Positions 27,701 to 38,000 of a DNA stretch of 64,000 nucleotides are shown here, piece by piece; within the stretch, counting starts at the first letter, position 1, and every line of letters begins with the position of its first letter. The stretch comes from Phytomonas francai (Eukaryota > Euglenozoa > Kinetoplastea > Trypanosomatida > Trypanosomatidae): positions 1,888,115 through 1,952,114 of the forward strand of contig MJCC01000001.1 of NCBI GenBank assembly GCA_001766655.1. The letters run 5' to 3'. The notes below the pieces were generated by a model that was given only the letters and a program-made list of their open reading frames with translations, made no database searches and was not told the origin of the DNA. A program made the position numbers and the translations under genes.

Positions 27701-28622
27701 NNNNNNNNNNNNNNNNNNNNNNNNNNNNNNNNNNNNNNNNNNNNNNNNNNNNNNNNNNNNNNNNNNNNNNNNNNNNNNNNNNNNNNNNNNNNNNNNNNNN
27801 NNNNNNNNNNNNNNNNNNNNNNNNNNNNNNNNNNNNNNNNNNNNNNNNNNNNNNNNNNNNNNNNNNNNNNNNNNNNNNNNNNTGGACGGGGACCCGCCCC
27901 CGCCGGACGTCCTCGGCGAGCGCGCGGCGCTCGCGGCGCGTCGCCTGCGCGAAGAGCCGCCGGTCCCGCCGGAGGAGGCCGTCCGGCGGCGACCCTGCCT
28001 TTTCGTTCTCGTCGCTCCCCTCGTCGTCGGCGTCGTCGGCGGGGTCGAGGCCCATCGCCGTGCGCACGCGGCGCCGCAGGACGCGCAGGCCGGAGCGCGC
28101 GATGACGGCGCGCGGGTGGCGCCGCGCGAAGACGGCGGGCGCGCGGAGGCCGCGGGGGGCCCCCCGCCAGCCCTCCTCGGCCCCGGCCGCGTCGAGGTCG
28201 AGGGCGACGTACTGCGCGAGGACCTTCGGCCCCTGCGAGGACGCGAGCGTCTCCGGCCGGTGCGCGAGCGCGAAGAGCTCCCGCCGGTAGGCCGCCGTCG
28301 CGAGGCCCGTCAGCCGCGCCCGGTAGCCCGCGTCCACGAGCACCCGCTTCCACCACAGCAGGGGGAAGCCGCGCGAGGGCCCCTCCCGGCTCGGGGGAAG
28401 GGGCGATGCCGGCGTCCGCGGGCGCGGGCTCCGCAGACGGGCCGATCGCGCAGGGTCGTGCAGGGAGTGGCGTGCGGCATCCCCGTTGAAGGTGGTAAAG
28501 ACGTTCGACGCCCGCGAAGACGGGCGCGAGGGCAACAAGAGAGTCGCTGAATCTTTCCCGTCCGTTTGTCGGTCTTCTTCCGCTATTTCATATCCATTTT
28601 TCACCCCTTTCGATGAAGTCAT
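24703..28622 (-). CDS. Hypothetical large protein with EF-hand-like segment, interrupted by an assembly gap
   Basis: One gene is inferred from ATG 28622 to the stop at 24703, broken by a run of N at 27668-27882. The reading frame before the gap (starting MTSSKGVKN) differs from the frame after it by an amount that is not a multiple of three, so the gap length is probably nominal rather than a true frameshift. The first part and the residues flanking the gap are Arg/Ala-rich and extremely GC-rich. After the gap, a segment (DNA about 26650-26400) reads LDVDGRLSKRGYMKFVQEFL and then VEFDTFFEKFFPLPFIF, like an EF-hand pair with a DxDGxL loop. A later part (25920-26040) encodes a Gly-Ser-Ala/Val repeat (GSVRGSMVGSAKGS and variants). 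The C-terminal 300 residues are basic and low-complexity. Calcium sensing is possible but unproven. I do not recognise the family. Confidence 0.7.
25921..26020 (-). repeat. Short tandem repeat encoding Gly-Ser-(Met/Val)-rich units
   Basis: Degenerate copies of a motif read on the plus strand as CTCTGGCAGA(A/G) followed by CC or TC, at intervals of roughly 24-33 bases, encode GSARGS/GSAKGS/DSARGS units within the gap-interrupted gene. Confidence 0.65.
27668..27882. other. Assembly gap (215 N)
   Basis: An unresolved run of N inside a coding region and inside the most GC-rich stretch of that gene. The frame offset across it implies that the true length differs from 215. Confidence 0.98.
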
Positions 28623-28726
28623 TCTTTTGTACTCGTTTAAACGCACTTCTTCCCTTTAAAGAAATACGATGATTAAGAAAAAATAATAGATTAAGTATTT
28701 GAAGCAAAACAAGCCCCCATGAATAA

Positions 28727-28729
<3 letters not shown>

Positions 28730-28763
<34 letters not shown>
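28730..28763. repeat. (AT)n microsatellite
   Basis: About 17 AT units in AT-rich spacer upstream of the gap-interrupted gene. Confidence 0.9.
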
Positions 28764-28768
<5 letters not shown>

Positions 28769-28899
28769 TAATTTCATCAGTTATGCACATATACAACTAT
28801 AAAGATATGGATAGTGATGTAAACCCCTTAGCACCTCATTAAAGCATTATATCCATTTTACGGATTTCATCGCTTGACTTCTTTGTCTTTTAGAAAGCA

Positions 28900-28923
28900 A
28901 GAGAGAGAGAGAGAGAGAGAGAG
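28900..28923. repeat. (GA)n microsatellite, polypyrimidine on the transcribed strand
   Basis: About 12 GA units; reads (TC)n in the pre-mRNA, so a candidate polypyrimidine tract for trans-splicing and for polyadenylation of the channel transcript. Confidence 0.85.
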
Positions 28924-29445
28924 GAGGGTGAACTGACAGGCAAAAATCAACCCAGAATAGTTTCCATGCGGGAAAAAAACCTGTCTGAAAGGTAAATAAC
29001 CCTTTTTCAAGTTATAAAGAAAAAGCTGCCACCCCTCTCCCTCCCTTTGATTGTACTAGTTATATGGCCTCTATTTCGCACCATTGTATTGGGTGCTTCG
29101 TAGGCCAAACTGGAAAGAATCCTATTTATGGCACTAACAAACAATTTTTTAACAGGAAGAAGTAAACGATAAATCGTTCAACCATCGTTATTTTTCTAAA
29201 GAAGAGGCTAGCAAAATGGTCGAGAAGTGCACTGTAGAAAGAAGGAGGGCTCCTATTTTTATTATTCCTGTTTATGACTACTCGCTCTCTTTCCCATTCT
29301 GCTTTTAAAATTAGCAGAAAACAGAGTAAAGGTTGTATAATTAAGGGGGACTATAGTTTCAAAGAAAATCTCAAATATCAATGCAAATCTTATTTTTGGA
29401 ATTGTATAGCCATTTATAAAAGAAAAACACCCTGCTCCATATATT

Positions 29446-31269
29446 TTAGTTAGTCGACGATGCATCCTCCACTATAGGGTGCACGACATCAAAAAAATGA
29501 TAATCCAAGTGGATCTCCGCGTTTTCAGTGTGTATGTGTGTTAGGTTGTTTGAAAACCTATAATTCCGGAGAATATCCATGTAAGTGTAGGTATGCTTTT
29601 CCGTAATCGTAGCCCCGCTTTCCATTTCGATGGCATCAAATACCGCCACAATCTGAAAACACTCAGGCATATCCATCCACGTAAAAGAGTTATCCAAAGG
29701 ACATCGATCCGCATCCGTAGAGTTATCAAACGATGGATCACTAAACTGATTATATAAAAAGCGAAAGAGCGGACTGGACTTATCAATAAGATGGCAAATA
29801 GTGGCCGGGTACCAGAGAGAGAGCTGCCTACCCTCCTTTTCACGGTATTGCTCCTCCAGGCAGCTCCACTGGAGCTCCACAACTTTAAGCTTAACTTGCT
29901 GAATACACCCTGAATCCTCTCCCCCGGCGATTGAATTGCGTTCTGAGCATTCCTGTTGTTCCGTTACGCGCGTTTGTCCAAGCAAATAATCCTCTTCGGT
30001 AGGGAACGCATTGGCTTGATTCTGATTCTCAACCTGCGGGGTATTCCCAATCCTCTCTTGCGTGTGTGCAGGAGGTATTCCACGTTCTCCAACCTCGGAG
30101 GTTCCCCCATAATCGGAAAATGTACTTTCTTTTTTTTCGCTGTGAACCCTAACAGCAACGAAAGGCCTTGGATCCCTCTCAGAGGTCGAGTTTTTCGTCT
30201 CCTCGTCGAGGCCTTCATCCTCTTTCTGCCCAAAAGAGGGGAAGCGGGGGGACTGATCGTCTTTTTCCTCTTCAGAAGCCCTTTCCAGTTTGGTTGGGCC
30301 CTGTTTTTTGTATCCTTTCCCCCCTCTCCGCCTGCGCGGCGTTTCCTGAGATTTCGCGAGCCTTGCAGAGTCTTCATTCATGGGATCGTACGACCTTGAA
30401 AGGCCCGCTTCGTTCGCGGGTATAAATGTATTGCTCGGAGCCTCTTCCTGTCCTTCTCTAAAGGTACTACCTAAAAGGGATTGCGGCTGCACGATTTCGC
30501 GATCGAAGGTGCGGGACCTTTTTCCTTTAATTGTTTCGCTCATCTGTGATGCCCCCAATGACGAGTAGTGCTCGTCTAAAGGTTCCGCTAAAATGCAAAA
30601 AAGACGCAATTTCCCTTGCGCGAATGGTTTTTTGCTCGCTATATTTGCCATGCGAAACTTCAGCCGCCAGGCCGGTTCCTTCCCAGTCACTCTTGCCAGC
30701 GTGCAGAAGTGGCTGAAGATGATGCGATGAGCAAACTTCGCCGTGTTCTCCACCTTTCCTACCACCAAGGCCGCGACCAACCCGACAAAGATAATATTCG
30801 TAAACGACGCCAACATGACGATAAAGGTCCGCCCGTAATAGCAGACGTTGCTTGGATTTCCCATGCTGGCGGCCTCGCCCATATAACCCCCATTCGCCGC
30901 GAGGCTCACCACGGTGAAGTAGAGCGAGACGATCGGGCTTGTCGAGCCGTGCACCCCGCAGGCCCACGCCCAACCGTGATACAGCGCCGTAATCCATAAC
31001 ACAAGGGATAAATAGAAGACAATCGAGATCGCCATCAGCCACGACCATGGACAGGAGCGCAAATGATAAAAGAGTGTCTGATGTCGGAGGTAAAAGGAGC
31101 GTGCCCCGCATTCCTTTGTCGTCATATTTCCATCCTTGTCAAAGGCGCGGACCTTCGCCCTGGAGAGGACCATTTTTTCTCGAAGAGACTCCCCCGCCCG
31201 ACGTCGTCGATGGAGGGGGAGAACGCTTAGTCTTTTCTTGGTCAGTGCCAATGGTTTTTTGGAGGGCAT
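29446..31269 (-). CDS. IRK: Inward-rectifier-type (Kir-like) channel with non-canonical selectivity filter
   Basis: 607 residues from ATG 31269. Kir features appear in order: a pre-TM1 slide-helix region (about 40-75), TM1 (about 77-97), pore helix and filter (about 112-131), TM2 (about 147-171), then IIFSHFCTLARVTGKEPAWRLKFRMANI (183-210), matching the Kir [25 protein letters not shown]. A low-complexity insert of about 210 residues (about 245-455) follows. The cytoplasmic beta domain resumes with YPATICHLIDKSSPLF, FQIVAVFDAIEMESGATI and YTYMDILRNYRF, all clear Kir counterparts. The expected TIGYG is NGGYM (126-130), giving GGYMG. From memory, a T. brucei inward rectifier assigned to acidocalcisomes also has GGYxG in place of the canonical filter, so this is likely its orthologue and a conserved trypanosomatid trait. 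Ion selectivity should not be assumed from family membership. Confidence 0.9.
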   Translation of the reverse strand: MPSKKPLALTKKRLSVLPLHRRRRAGESLREKMVLSRAKVRAFDKDGNMTTKECGARSFYLRHQTLFYHLRSCPWSWLMAISIVFYLSLVLWITALYHGWAWACGVHGSTSPIVSLYFTVVSLAANGGYMGEAASMGNPSNVCYYGRTFIVMLASFTNIIFVGLVAALVVGKVENTAKFAHRIIFSHFCTLARVTGKEPAWRLKFRMANIASKKPFAQGKLRLFCILAEPLDEHYSSLGASQMSETIKGKRSRTFDREIVQPQSLLGSTFREGQEEAPSNTFIPANEAGLSRSYDPMNEDSARLAKSQETPRRRRGGKGYKKQGPTKLERASEEEKDDQSPRFPSFGQKEDEGLDEETKNSTSERDPRPFVAVRVHSEKKESTFSDYGGTSEVGERGIPPAHTQERIGNTPQVENQNQANAFPTEEDYLLGQTRVTEQQECSERNSIAGGEDSGCIQQVKLKVVELQWSCLEEQYREKEGRQLSLWYPATICHLIDKSSPLFRFLYNQFSDPSFDNSTDADRCPLDNSFTWMDMPECFQIVAVFDAIEMESGATITEKHTYTYMDILRNYRFSNNLTHIHTENAEIHLDYHFFDVVHPIVEDASSTN

Positions 31270-32340
31270 TTTGGAAATTTAAAAAAATAAAGACTTGGTA
31301 GTCCAATAAAGAGTAAAAACAAATAAATAAATCGATATGAAAAGAGGAGTTGCTATAAGTGAACTGAGGATCAAAGACACTCTCACAAAATAAAGAAATT
31401 AGATCAGATACCCTATCTAAAATCGAAGCTGGTTCCTTTTGTAACACTCCCAAAGGTCTTCAAATAATAATAAAAAGCAGCTCAATAAAAGAATAGAACG
31501 AGGATAAAAAAGGGTATCGTTGCGTACATCATTAAATTTTTTCACCGAAGCAAATACCTTTTTTTGCAAGAGGTTTCACGTTGACAGTGTTCTGTTTTCT
31601 CGTTTTTTTTTTTTAGGGTTATATGGGGGGGAAAAGGGAACTCAGTTTCACTAGCATCTAGATTAAGAAATTAGGCAACAAAGCTAATAACTTTGCATCA
31701 GTATCGAGAAGTATGCTACCACTTTTTTGCCATGGGAGATTTCACATTCTTCCACCACCCATTTGGTGTGAGTTACCAACAAAATATTAACCTTGATATG
31801 AAAAAAAAATAGATAAGTATTCACAATACAAAAGAAACGTACCAGGTTAATTAATCGGTGTTTCCATATTATTCATCCCTTTTTAAAACACTAAAGTTGA
31901 GTAAAAATTGTGAACATAGGGAAAATAAAGTCGAACAAAACATCTAGCTATTTAAAAAAAAAAAAAGACACAGGAGGAGGGCTGATATCTGAGCTTTTCG
32001 GAGAGCGGTTACAACGAACCAGTCCCCCCCTCCCTCCCCCTATCTTATTACTTCACACAACCACCCACCACGAAACACAGTATCCTGGAGAAAAGTGAAT
32101 CGAACATCTCACGCCCAAAAATATAAAAAGAAAAGAGGGGAAAAAAACTCATTTTCTTTTTTTTTTCCAAACGAGTTACTGTTATGCAAGCAAGTGCATA
32201 CATATATTCTACACACCAGTTATTGGATAGAATGGGAGAAAAAAAAGAGTACGACAAAGCGAAAACATGTACTTATCGACCTGTCCATGTATCCTTCCCT
32301 ACACAGGACCAACATCGTTTGCATCCTTTTCCGTTTAGCG
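31270..32340. other. Intergenic spacer
   Basis: No gene was seen. It contains T runs at about 31603-31614 and 32157-32167, several A runs, and a C-rich patch near 32023-32040. Small frames here are AT-biased and lack any domain. Confidence 0.55.
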
Positions 32341-34368
32341 CTACCCCTTGTAGTGGCTTCCGTTCTCGTTTGGTTCGCCGATCCGCAAGAGGGCGTCGTC
32401 GTCGACCTGCTCGGCGGGGTAGGTGTCGGCGGCCTTCACGATGAGCCGGATTTTATTATCCGCGACGAGGACGACCCCCGCGCCGTTCTGGTGCCCGACG
32501 TAGGCGCTTGTGCTGAAGATCGTGAAGACCCGCGCGCTCTTGCTGAGCTTGAGCCCGTCGCTCTTCTCCTGGTGGGCGCGGAAGATGAGCTCGTAGTGGA
32601 AGTGGTCAAGAAAGTCGTCGACGGCCTTGCTGCCGAAGAGCACGACGCCCGAGCCGCGCGGGTTCGCGCCGAAGCCCCACTCGTCGAGGCGGCTCTCGTC
32701 CTCGGCGGGGTCGGCCCAGCAGGCGTCGAGGCCGGCGAGGCGGAAGCGCCGCCGCTGCTCGGACTCGTCGGCGGGCACGTCGAAGAAACTCCGCATCGGC
32801 GGGAACGCCGGGCTCCGCAGGAGGGCGAGGCGGTCGTCGGGGCCGCCGGCGTATCGCGGGGGCCCGCCGTGGGTGCAGAAGATCCTGCCGTCGAGGCTCG
32901 CGGTGAGGGGGAGGCGGGTGAAGGCCTCGCTCGCGCGCTCCCAGAGCTCCTCGCCGAGCGCGGCCCCGAGGAGGGCGTGGCACTGGGCGCGGAAGCTGCT
33001 CCCGCCGTAGCCGGCGACGTCGCCGCTGACGCGGGTGTCCTCGTGGTTGCCGCGGAGCAGCAGCACCTTCCCGGGCGCCAGCGCCTTCATCGCGAAGACG
33101 AGCCCGAGCACCTCCACGCTGAACTCCCCCCGGTCCACATAGTCGCCAAGGAAGAGGAAGCGGTGCGGGGTGTAGCGGAGCTCCTGGAACGAGACCAGGT
33201 TCTCCATAAAGTAGAAAAGATCGCGGAAGTTGCCGTGGAGGTCGCCGAAGACGTAGCACGGCGAGGTCGTCGCGCCGTGCCGGGGCTCGTCCTCGAGAAG
33301 ACGCTCGACCTCGCCGCAGAGCCCGAGCAGCGCGCGGCCGAAGCGCGAGACGTCGTCGGGCCCGTGCCGGCACCCGTTCCGCACCGCGAAGGTCCGCACG
33401 AGGTACGCGTAGACCGCGCTCGCGGCCGGCGAAACGGGCGACGGCGCCCGGCCGAACTGCCAGTTGAAGAGGCGCAGCGTCTGCTCCGACACGATCGCGT
33501 CGGAGTCGAGGGAGAGCTCGCGGCCCTCGCGCAGGAGCCCGCGGTAGGCCTCGAACGACACGACGCCCGCCCGCCGCGCGAGGGCGTGGATCGCGGAGGC
33601 GCCGGCATCGCTGCCCCGCCCGGGGCTATTCGTGCAATAACCCTCAGCATAGGGGGGGTGCGGGAGGGGCTCGTCGGCGGTGCTGGCCTCCACCGCCGCG
33701 CAGCGCTCAGGCTTGGCAAGCAGCGTGTTCTCCAATTCTCGATTATTAATGCCGGAGGAAAGCTCCTCCTCGAGGTTCGTACGGAAGGAGAAGTCATCGC
33801 TCAGGCGAAAGCCGCAGCTCATGCGCGAGAAACGTTGCTTTTGCGGGGAATGATCACTCGGATCAGCGTTCAAATCGATAACACTACCACCATTAGCATC
33901 ATCATCATCATCGCGTAGAGATCGCTCAGTAAGGGCGGGGGTGTCGGCCTCGCGGAGGTCCTCACGGCGGTAGGTTTTGTCGAGCATCGCCGACATCGGA
34001 ACGCAGCGCACGGCGCCGTCTTCGATCACTAGCACCGAAAGAGAAATTTCGTAACTAAGTCTATCATATTTATTTTTATTACCATTAACAATATTATTAT
34101 TCTTGCTGTTATTATTAATTCTCCCCGACGTTGATGCGGTTGAGCTCCGCGGGCTGATCAGAGAGTCTTCGGGATCCACATAACGCGCGGTGTCATTGTT
34201 TATAGGGATGATCTCTTTGAGTTGCGGTGAAGAGCAAAGATCGGTCGAGGCGCGCTCGTGGATGCTGCGGAGCTGCTCTCGCAAGCTGCTATTTTCGGAA
34301 CGAAGATCGAAAATCATTTTCAGAAGATCCTCCCGGCTAAGCATCAGAATTTCTTCTGGTGATGGCAT
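32341..34368 (-). CDS. PPP-family serine/threonine protein phosphatase with N-terminal extension
   Basis: 675 residues from ATG 34368. The catalytic domain (about 365-655) has every PPP signature: FGDLHGNF, GDYVDRGEF, RGNHEDTRVSG, FCTHGGPP, DACWADP followed by GFGANPRGSGVVLFG, IFRAHQEKSDG, and the terminal VFTIFSTSAYVGHQNGAG. All metal-ligand and active-site residues of the PP1/PP2A fold can be found, so an active Ser/Thr phosphatase is expected. The domain does not fall obviously into PP1, PP2A, PP2B or PP5 and looks kinetoplastid-type. The N-terminus (5-40) is a short amphipathic helix with leucine heptads (EEILMLSREDLLKMIFDLRSEN), followed by about 320 mostly disordered residues with an Asn-rich stretch. 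The catalytic part (32340-33680) is much richer in G+C than the rest, and the long plus-strand frame across it is an artefact of that. The T-tract acceptor lies 19 nt upstream. Confidence 0.93.
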   Translation of the reverse strand: MPSPEEILMLSREDLLKMIFDLRSENSSLREQLRSIHERASTDLCSSPQLKEIIPINNDTARYVDPEDSLISPRSSTASTSGRINNNSKNNNIVNGNKNKYDRLSYEISLSVLVIEDGAVRCVPMSAMLDKTYRREDLREADTPALTERSLRDDDDDANGGSVIDLNADPSDHSPQKQRFSRMSCGFRLSDDFSFRTNLEEELSSGINNRELENTLLAKPERCAAVEASTADEPLPHPPYAEGYCTNSPGRGSDAGASAIHALARRAGVVSFEAYRGLLREGRELSLDSDAIVSEQTLRLFNWQFGRAPSPVSPAASAVYAYLVRTFAVRNGCRHGPDDVSRFGRALLGLCGEVERLLEDEPRHGATTSPCYVFGDLHGNFRDLFYFMENLVSFQELRYTPHRFLFLGDYVDRGEFSVEVLGLVFAMKALAPGKVLLLRGNHEDTRVSGDVAGYGGSSFRAQCHALLGAALGEELWERASEAFTRLPLTASLDGRIFCTHGGPPRYAGGPDDRLALLRSPAFPPMRSFFDVPADESEQRRRFRLAGLDACWADPAEDESRLDEWGFGANPRGSGVVLFGSKAVDDFLDHFHYELIFRAHQEKSDGLKLSKSARVFTIFSTSAYVGHQNGAGVVLVADNKIRLIVKAADTYPAEQVDDDALLRIGEPNENGSHYKG

Positions 34369-34386
34369 TTCTAAATTTTAGAAAAA

Positions 34387-34399
34387 CTAAAAAAAAAAA
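34387..34399 (-). promoter_or_regulatory. Putative trans-splice acceptor of the PPP phosphatase gene
   Basis: The minus strand reads a run of 11 T (34399-34389) directly followed by AG (34388-34387), 19 nt before the ATG. Confidence 0.6.
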
Positions 34400-34480
34400 T
34401 GGAAGAAGTTGGAGCTTGTAAAGGTTGAGAGAATATCTCTAAAATTCTTCTACGAAATGCAAAATATGCGTGGAAATATT

Positions 34481-34482
<2 letters not shown>

Positions 34483-34527
<45 letters not shown>

Positions 34528-34538
34528 GTGTCTGTGTG
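34483..34538. repeat. Compound (TA)n-(TG)n microsatellite
   Basis: TA repeat followed by a TGTG-rich stretch in the spacer upstream of the phosphatase gene. Confidence 0.85.
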
Positions 34539-35051
34539 TACACTTAATAGAAACGAATAAGGCGAATAGTTCTTCACTTTATGAGTTAAATGTGAAAGGG
34601 GGTTTTCAAGCAAATAGGGTTTATATGGGACGCCGATTTATTTTCCATTGAAGACTTGAAACAGTGACGGAAAACAAAATGCACACAATCCATCCGCTAG
34701 ATAATACTATGTGAGCGTATCGAAATAACAAAAAGGGGTAGGGGGTGAGCTGGGAATAGAGCTCTTTCCCTTTCAAATATCAAAATAAAGCGATCCTTTC
34801 AAGAATATATACGAAATCCAACACCCTATGTCTGATATTCTCATAGGGAAATATATGCCTAATAATATATGGACACAACATAAAATGCTAGTCAGGCAAA
34901 GCACACGCTAGGATGAGCTCCTTGTGATTATTCAGAGAGTTTTCCCACCTTGCAGCTCCACTGAAAGCCCTTGATCAAGAAATAAAGCCGAACCTTTCAA
35001 ATATAAAAGCCTCAACAGCCTTCACTTATTACTAGACATGCCGTTATCCTA

Positions 35052-38000
35052 CTACGCATTCGGCATCCTCTGAATTATCCCAAGCACACGATACATGCTA
35101 AGCAGGGCGTCCGATAGTGTACGGCGTAGCTCTTTTTCTTGCATTACGGCATCTCGCGTACGGGATTCCTGATGATCACAGCATGCCACAAGTCTTGCTA
35201 AAACTGGAAGTAATTCCTGAATATAGGCCAACTCTGTTCTTGTTTCTTCAAGCTCATCTTTTCCCTGCACTTCATCACTCTCGTTAGATAAAATTTTCAA
35301 CGTCGGAAGGGCATCGCATCTCTGGCAGATAGAAAGGAGAAGGTCCTTCGTAAGCCTGGCAGCATTCGAATTGTGAGGTTCCTCAAGATACCGACATAGA
35401 AGGGTTTGGCTGCGGCCCTGCATGGCATGTCGCACAATTGCATGAAAACGCCTTCGCCTTTCACAAGCATCCGCGTTAAGATGGGGCTTCAATGACAAGC
35501 AAACAAAGCCCTCTGATTTTGACGAATCCGCTTCATGAGCCGGACCCTTCTCTGGGTGCCCGTCCGAATCGCTGCCGTGCGCGCTGCTCTTCCTACTACA
35601 ACTATCCCCTTTTGTAGGCTGCGACGAACTTATCGGAATAAAAGACCACTCGTCAAGAGTCAACAGGCTACGTTGCGCAATATTCTTTAGCAAAGGCGAC
35701 GTGGCCATGCTTGCTTCGATAAGGGCTTCCGCCACTTTCGTCGCGCCGTTGATATCGCCGAGGTCCTCCACAAGCCTCTGGACGAGCTCGCAAAGGGTGT
35801 CGGTAAGGCCCTCAAGCGTAGCGACCGCAGCTCGCAAGGAATCCGGTACTTCCTCAAAGGAACCGCTGGGCGAAGTAGCGCCGTCGTAGCTCGCCGCCCT
35901 CGTCCTGGCGAGAAATAAAAGACGTGTGTAGAGCTTCAACAGGATGAGGATCCCACTACGGCGCGTGGGGGGGATGCCCCCTTGCCTTCCTTCTCCGGCA
36001 GGAAGAAATCTAGAGTGCACCACCGTACGAAGGTACTCCAAACAGGCGGTGAAAAAAGTTGAGGAAAATTGAGGGGACCCCACAGAAGTTTGCCGCACCA
36101 GCTGCTCCTCCGAGACATGCTGGAGCTGGAGCAAGCAGCCAATCACCGTAATAAAACGCGCAACCACGTTATCGATAAACCGATCTTCCTCCTCTCCCTC
36201 TCTTGCGATGCGTTTTGTGGAGGAGGCTAGGTGGCCCCTCTCTGTAAGCGTCATGTCATGCCCGCTTATCCGATCGTGGCACGAAAGCGCCACAGCATAC
36301 AACCACTCTAGCAGTTTCAAAAGCACGCTTAGATGCGCTCCGGGGGGTAGAAAATCTTTCATTTTGAAAGAAGCTACCTTCGTTGGACTTACATCCCTTT
36401 CAACGTTATCGCCCGACGCAGTTTGTGGGAACGACATCCCCAGTAGATCTTCTACCGCTTTTTCTTGCGGGAACTGCGGCCAAACCAGCTCGTCCAGCAC
36501 CGCGCCGCACTCGTGAAGCTCGAGATACGGCCACATCGCGCTGTACACCTCGACAAGCGCGACCTGGACCCTACCGGGGTAATGATACGAGTCCAACACC
36601 GCATCGCAGATGGTGCTCGCAGAGAGCACGTCCAAAAACTCCCTAAAATACATTTCCTTGTCGTCAATGCTGCTGTCAACTGAGGCTTTTGCCTGAGGGG
36701 TTCCCTCAGTACTTAATTCAAGTTTTCTTTTGCCTAAATCCCATAAAGAGGTAAGGTTAGGGGATGACATTTTCTCTGGAGGGGTGCACCATTTCAAAAC
36801 AGGCAAACTCACGAGTGAGGCTCCGCGGGATCTCTGAAGCCTTCTCCGATGCATGCAGAATGTATTGCAGAGAGAGCCAAGCAGCTCCGCGACCACAGCG
36901 TCGGTGCATTGCTTTCGAGCTGTGTGCCTTGTGCGCGCATCCCGTAGAAAAATGCCCCTCAAAGCCTCCCAGGCTAATCGCGTTCCCACCAAAGGAATCG
37001 CCTCATCATCGAAATCCTTGTCGGCACCAAAGAGCTCCACCACGAGGCTGTGGAGCGCGCGAATGGCGGAGAGGGCAGAATCCACCCCACTAGTTCCCCA
37101 CACCACCACACGAGACTCCCCGCAAAAATCAATGAACTGAAAAAGCACTTCGTACAGTAGAGATTTTTTCGAGCTCAGTGACAGGCTAAGGTTCTTCTCG
37201 CGAGAATGCAAAGCGGAGCGGATGTGGTTATAATGGCTAAGAAGAACCCGCCCTATAGAGTCCGTCAGGATTGCGCGCATCTGCTCGATCTGCCGAGGTT
37301 CGTTCTCAAAAGCGTTGAGAAGCGCGACACTCCTTTCTGCACTTTCTTGCTTTGGAAACGAACACACCATATTACGCTCTTGATTCGGCGTCTGATTGTG
37401 CACTACAGTCGGGGGGGAAGGGGGAGAGATAACGTCAGGCAGTAAGGGAGAGCGAGGGGGGTCTGCTGTGATCGCGCATTTTACCTGTGAAACCAAAACC
37501 ACGTCCATTAGCGGTACCATCATATCCCGTAGCACGTAATGCCAACAGTCACCCGAAAAATACTCACCGTAGGTTTGAAGGATCGAGAAGAGTGTTTTCT
37601 GCGCGCTCTGACGAACCTCCTGTCGGGTATCCATGCATCCCTCATCCTGCAAGTGTAGGAGCAAGGCGCAGAAAAGAGCATCCCAGTCGTGATGCGTCAT
37701 ATCGGTTGTGAGATTATCCAGGGTGGCATCCATCGATTTACGGGTTCCACCCTGTTCAGAGTTGGCGTCTGAAAAACCGGAGGACATCCGAACCACCGCG
37801 AGGTAATCTGCTATGGACCATATCATTTGTATAGCACTTAGGTTGATGTGTAGTTGCTTGCCCTTGGCACCCCCAGCGTAGTTGGTGATGAAGGTACTCG
37901 CGCAAAAAATGAGTTCGCGGAGCTCCTCTGTGTGCATATTGGTAATATAGTTGTGTTGGATTACCTCAAGGATACGGTAGGCAAGCTGCACGATATCCCC

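Larger units (their letters stand above)
28623..29445. other. Intergenic spacer with TA and GA repeats
   Basis: No gene was seen. It holds an AT repeat at about 28730-28763 and a GA repeat at 28900-28923. The GA repeat is a CT tract in the transcript, about 280 nt upstream of the next start, and could be a processing signal. Confidence 0.65.
34369..35051. other. Intergenic spacer with (TA)n-(TG)n repeat
   Basis: No gene was seen. A TA repeat (about 34483-34511) runs into a TG repeat (to about 34538). Confidence 0.65.

Noticed and set aside
27184..28290. Plus-strand frame spanning the N gap
   Set aside because: Exists only because N codons are read through; no recognisable protein on either side.
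32095..33918. 607-codon plus-strand frame opposite the PPP phosphatase
   Set aside because: Ala/Glu/Val-rich antisense shadow; the minus strand holds the full phosphatase signature set.
34483..34538. Microsatellites considered as replication or centromere signals
   Set aside because: They are short, common in every spacer here, and show no higher-order organisation.
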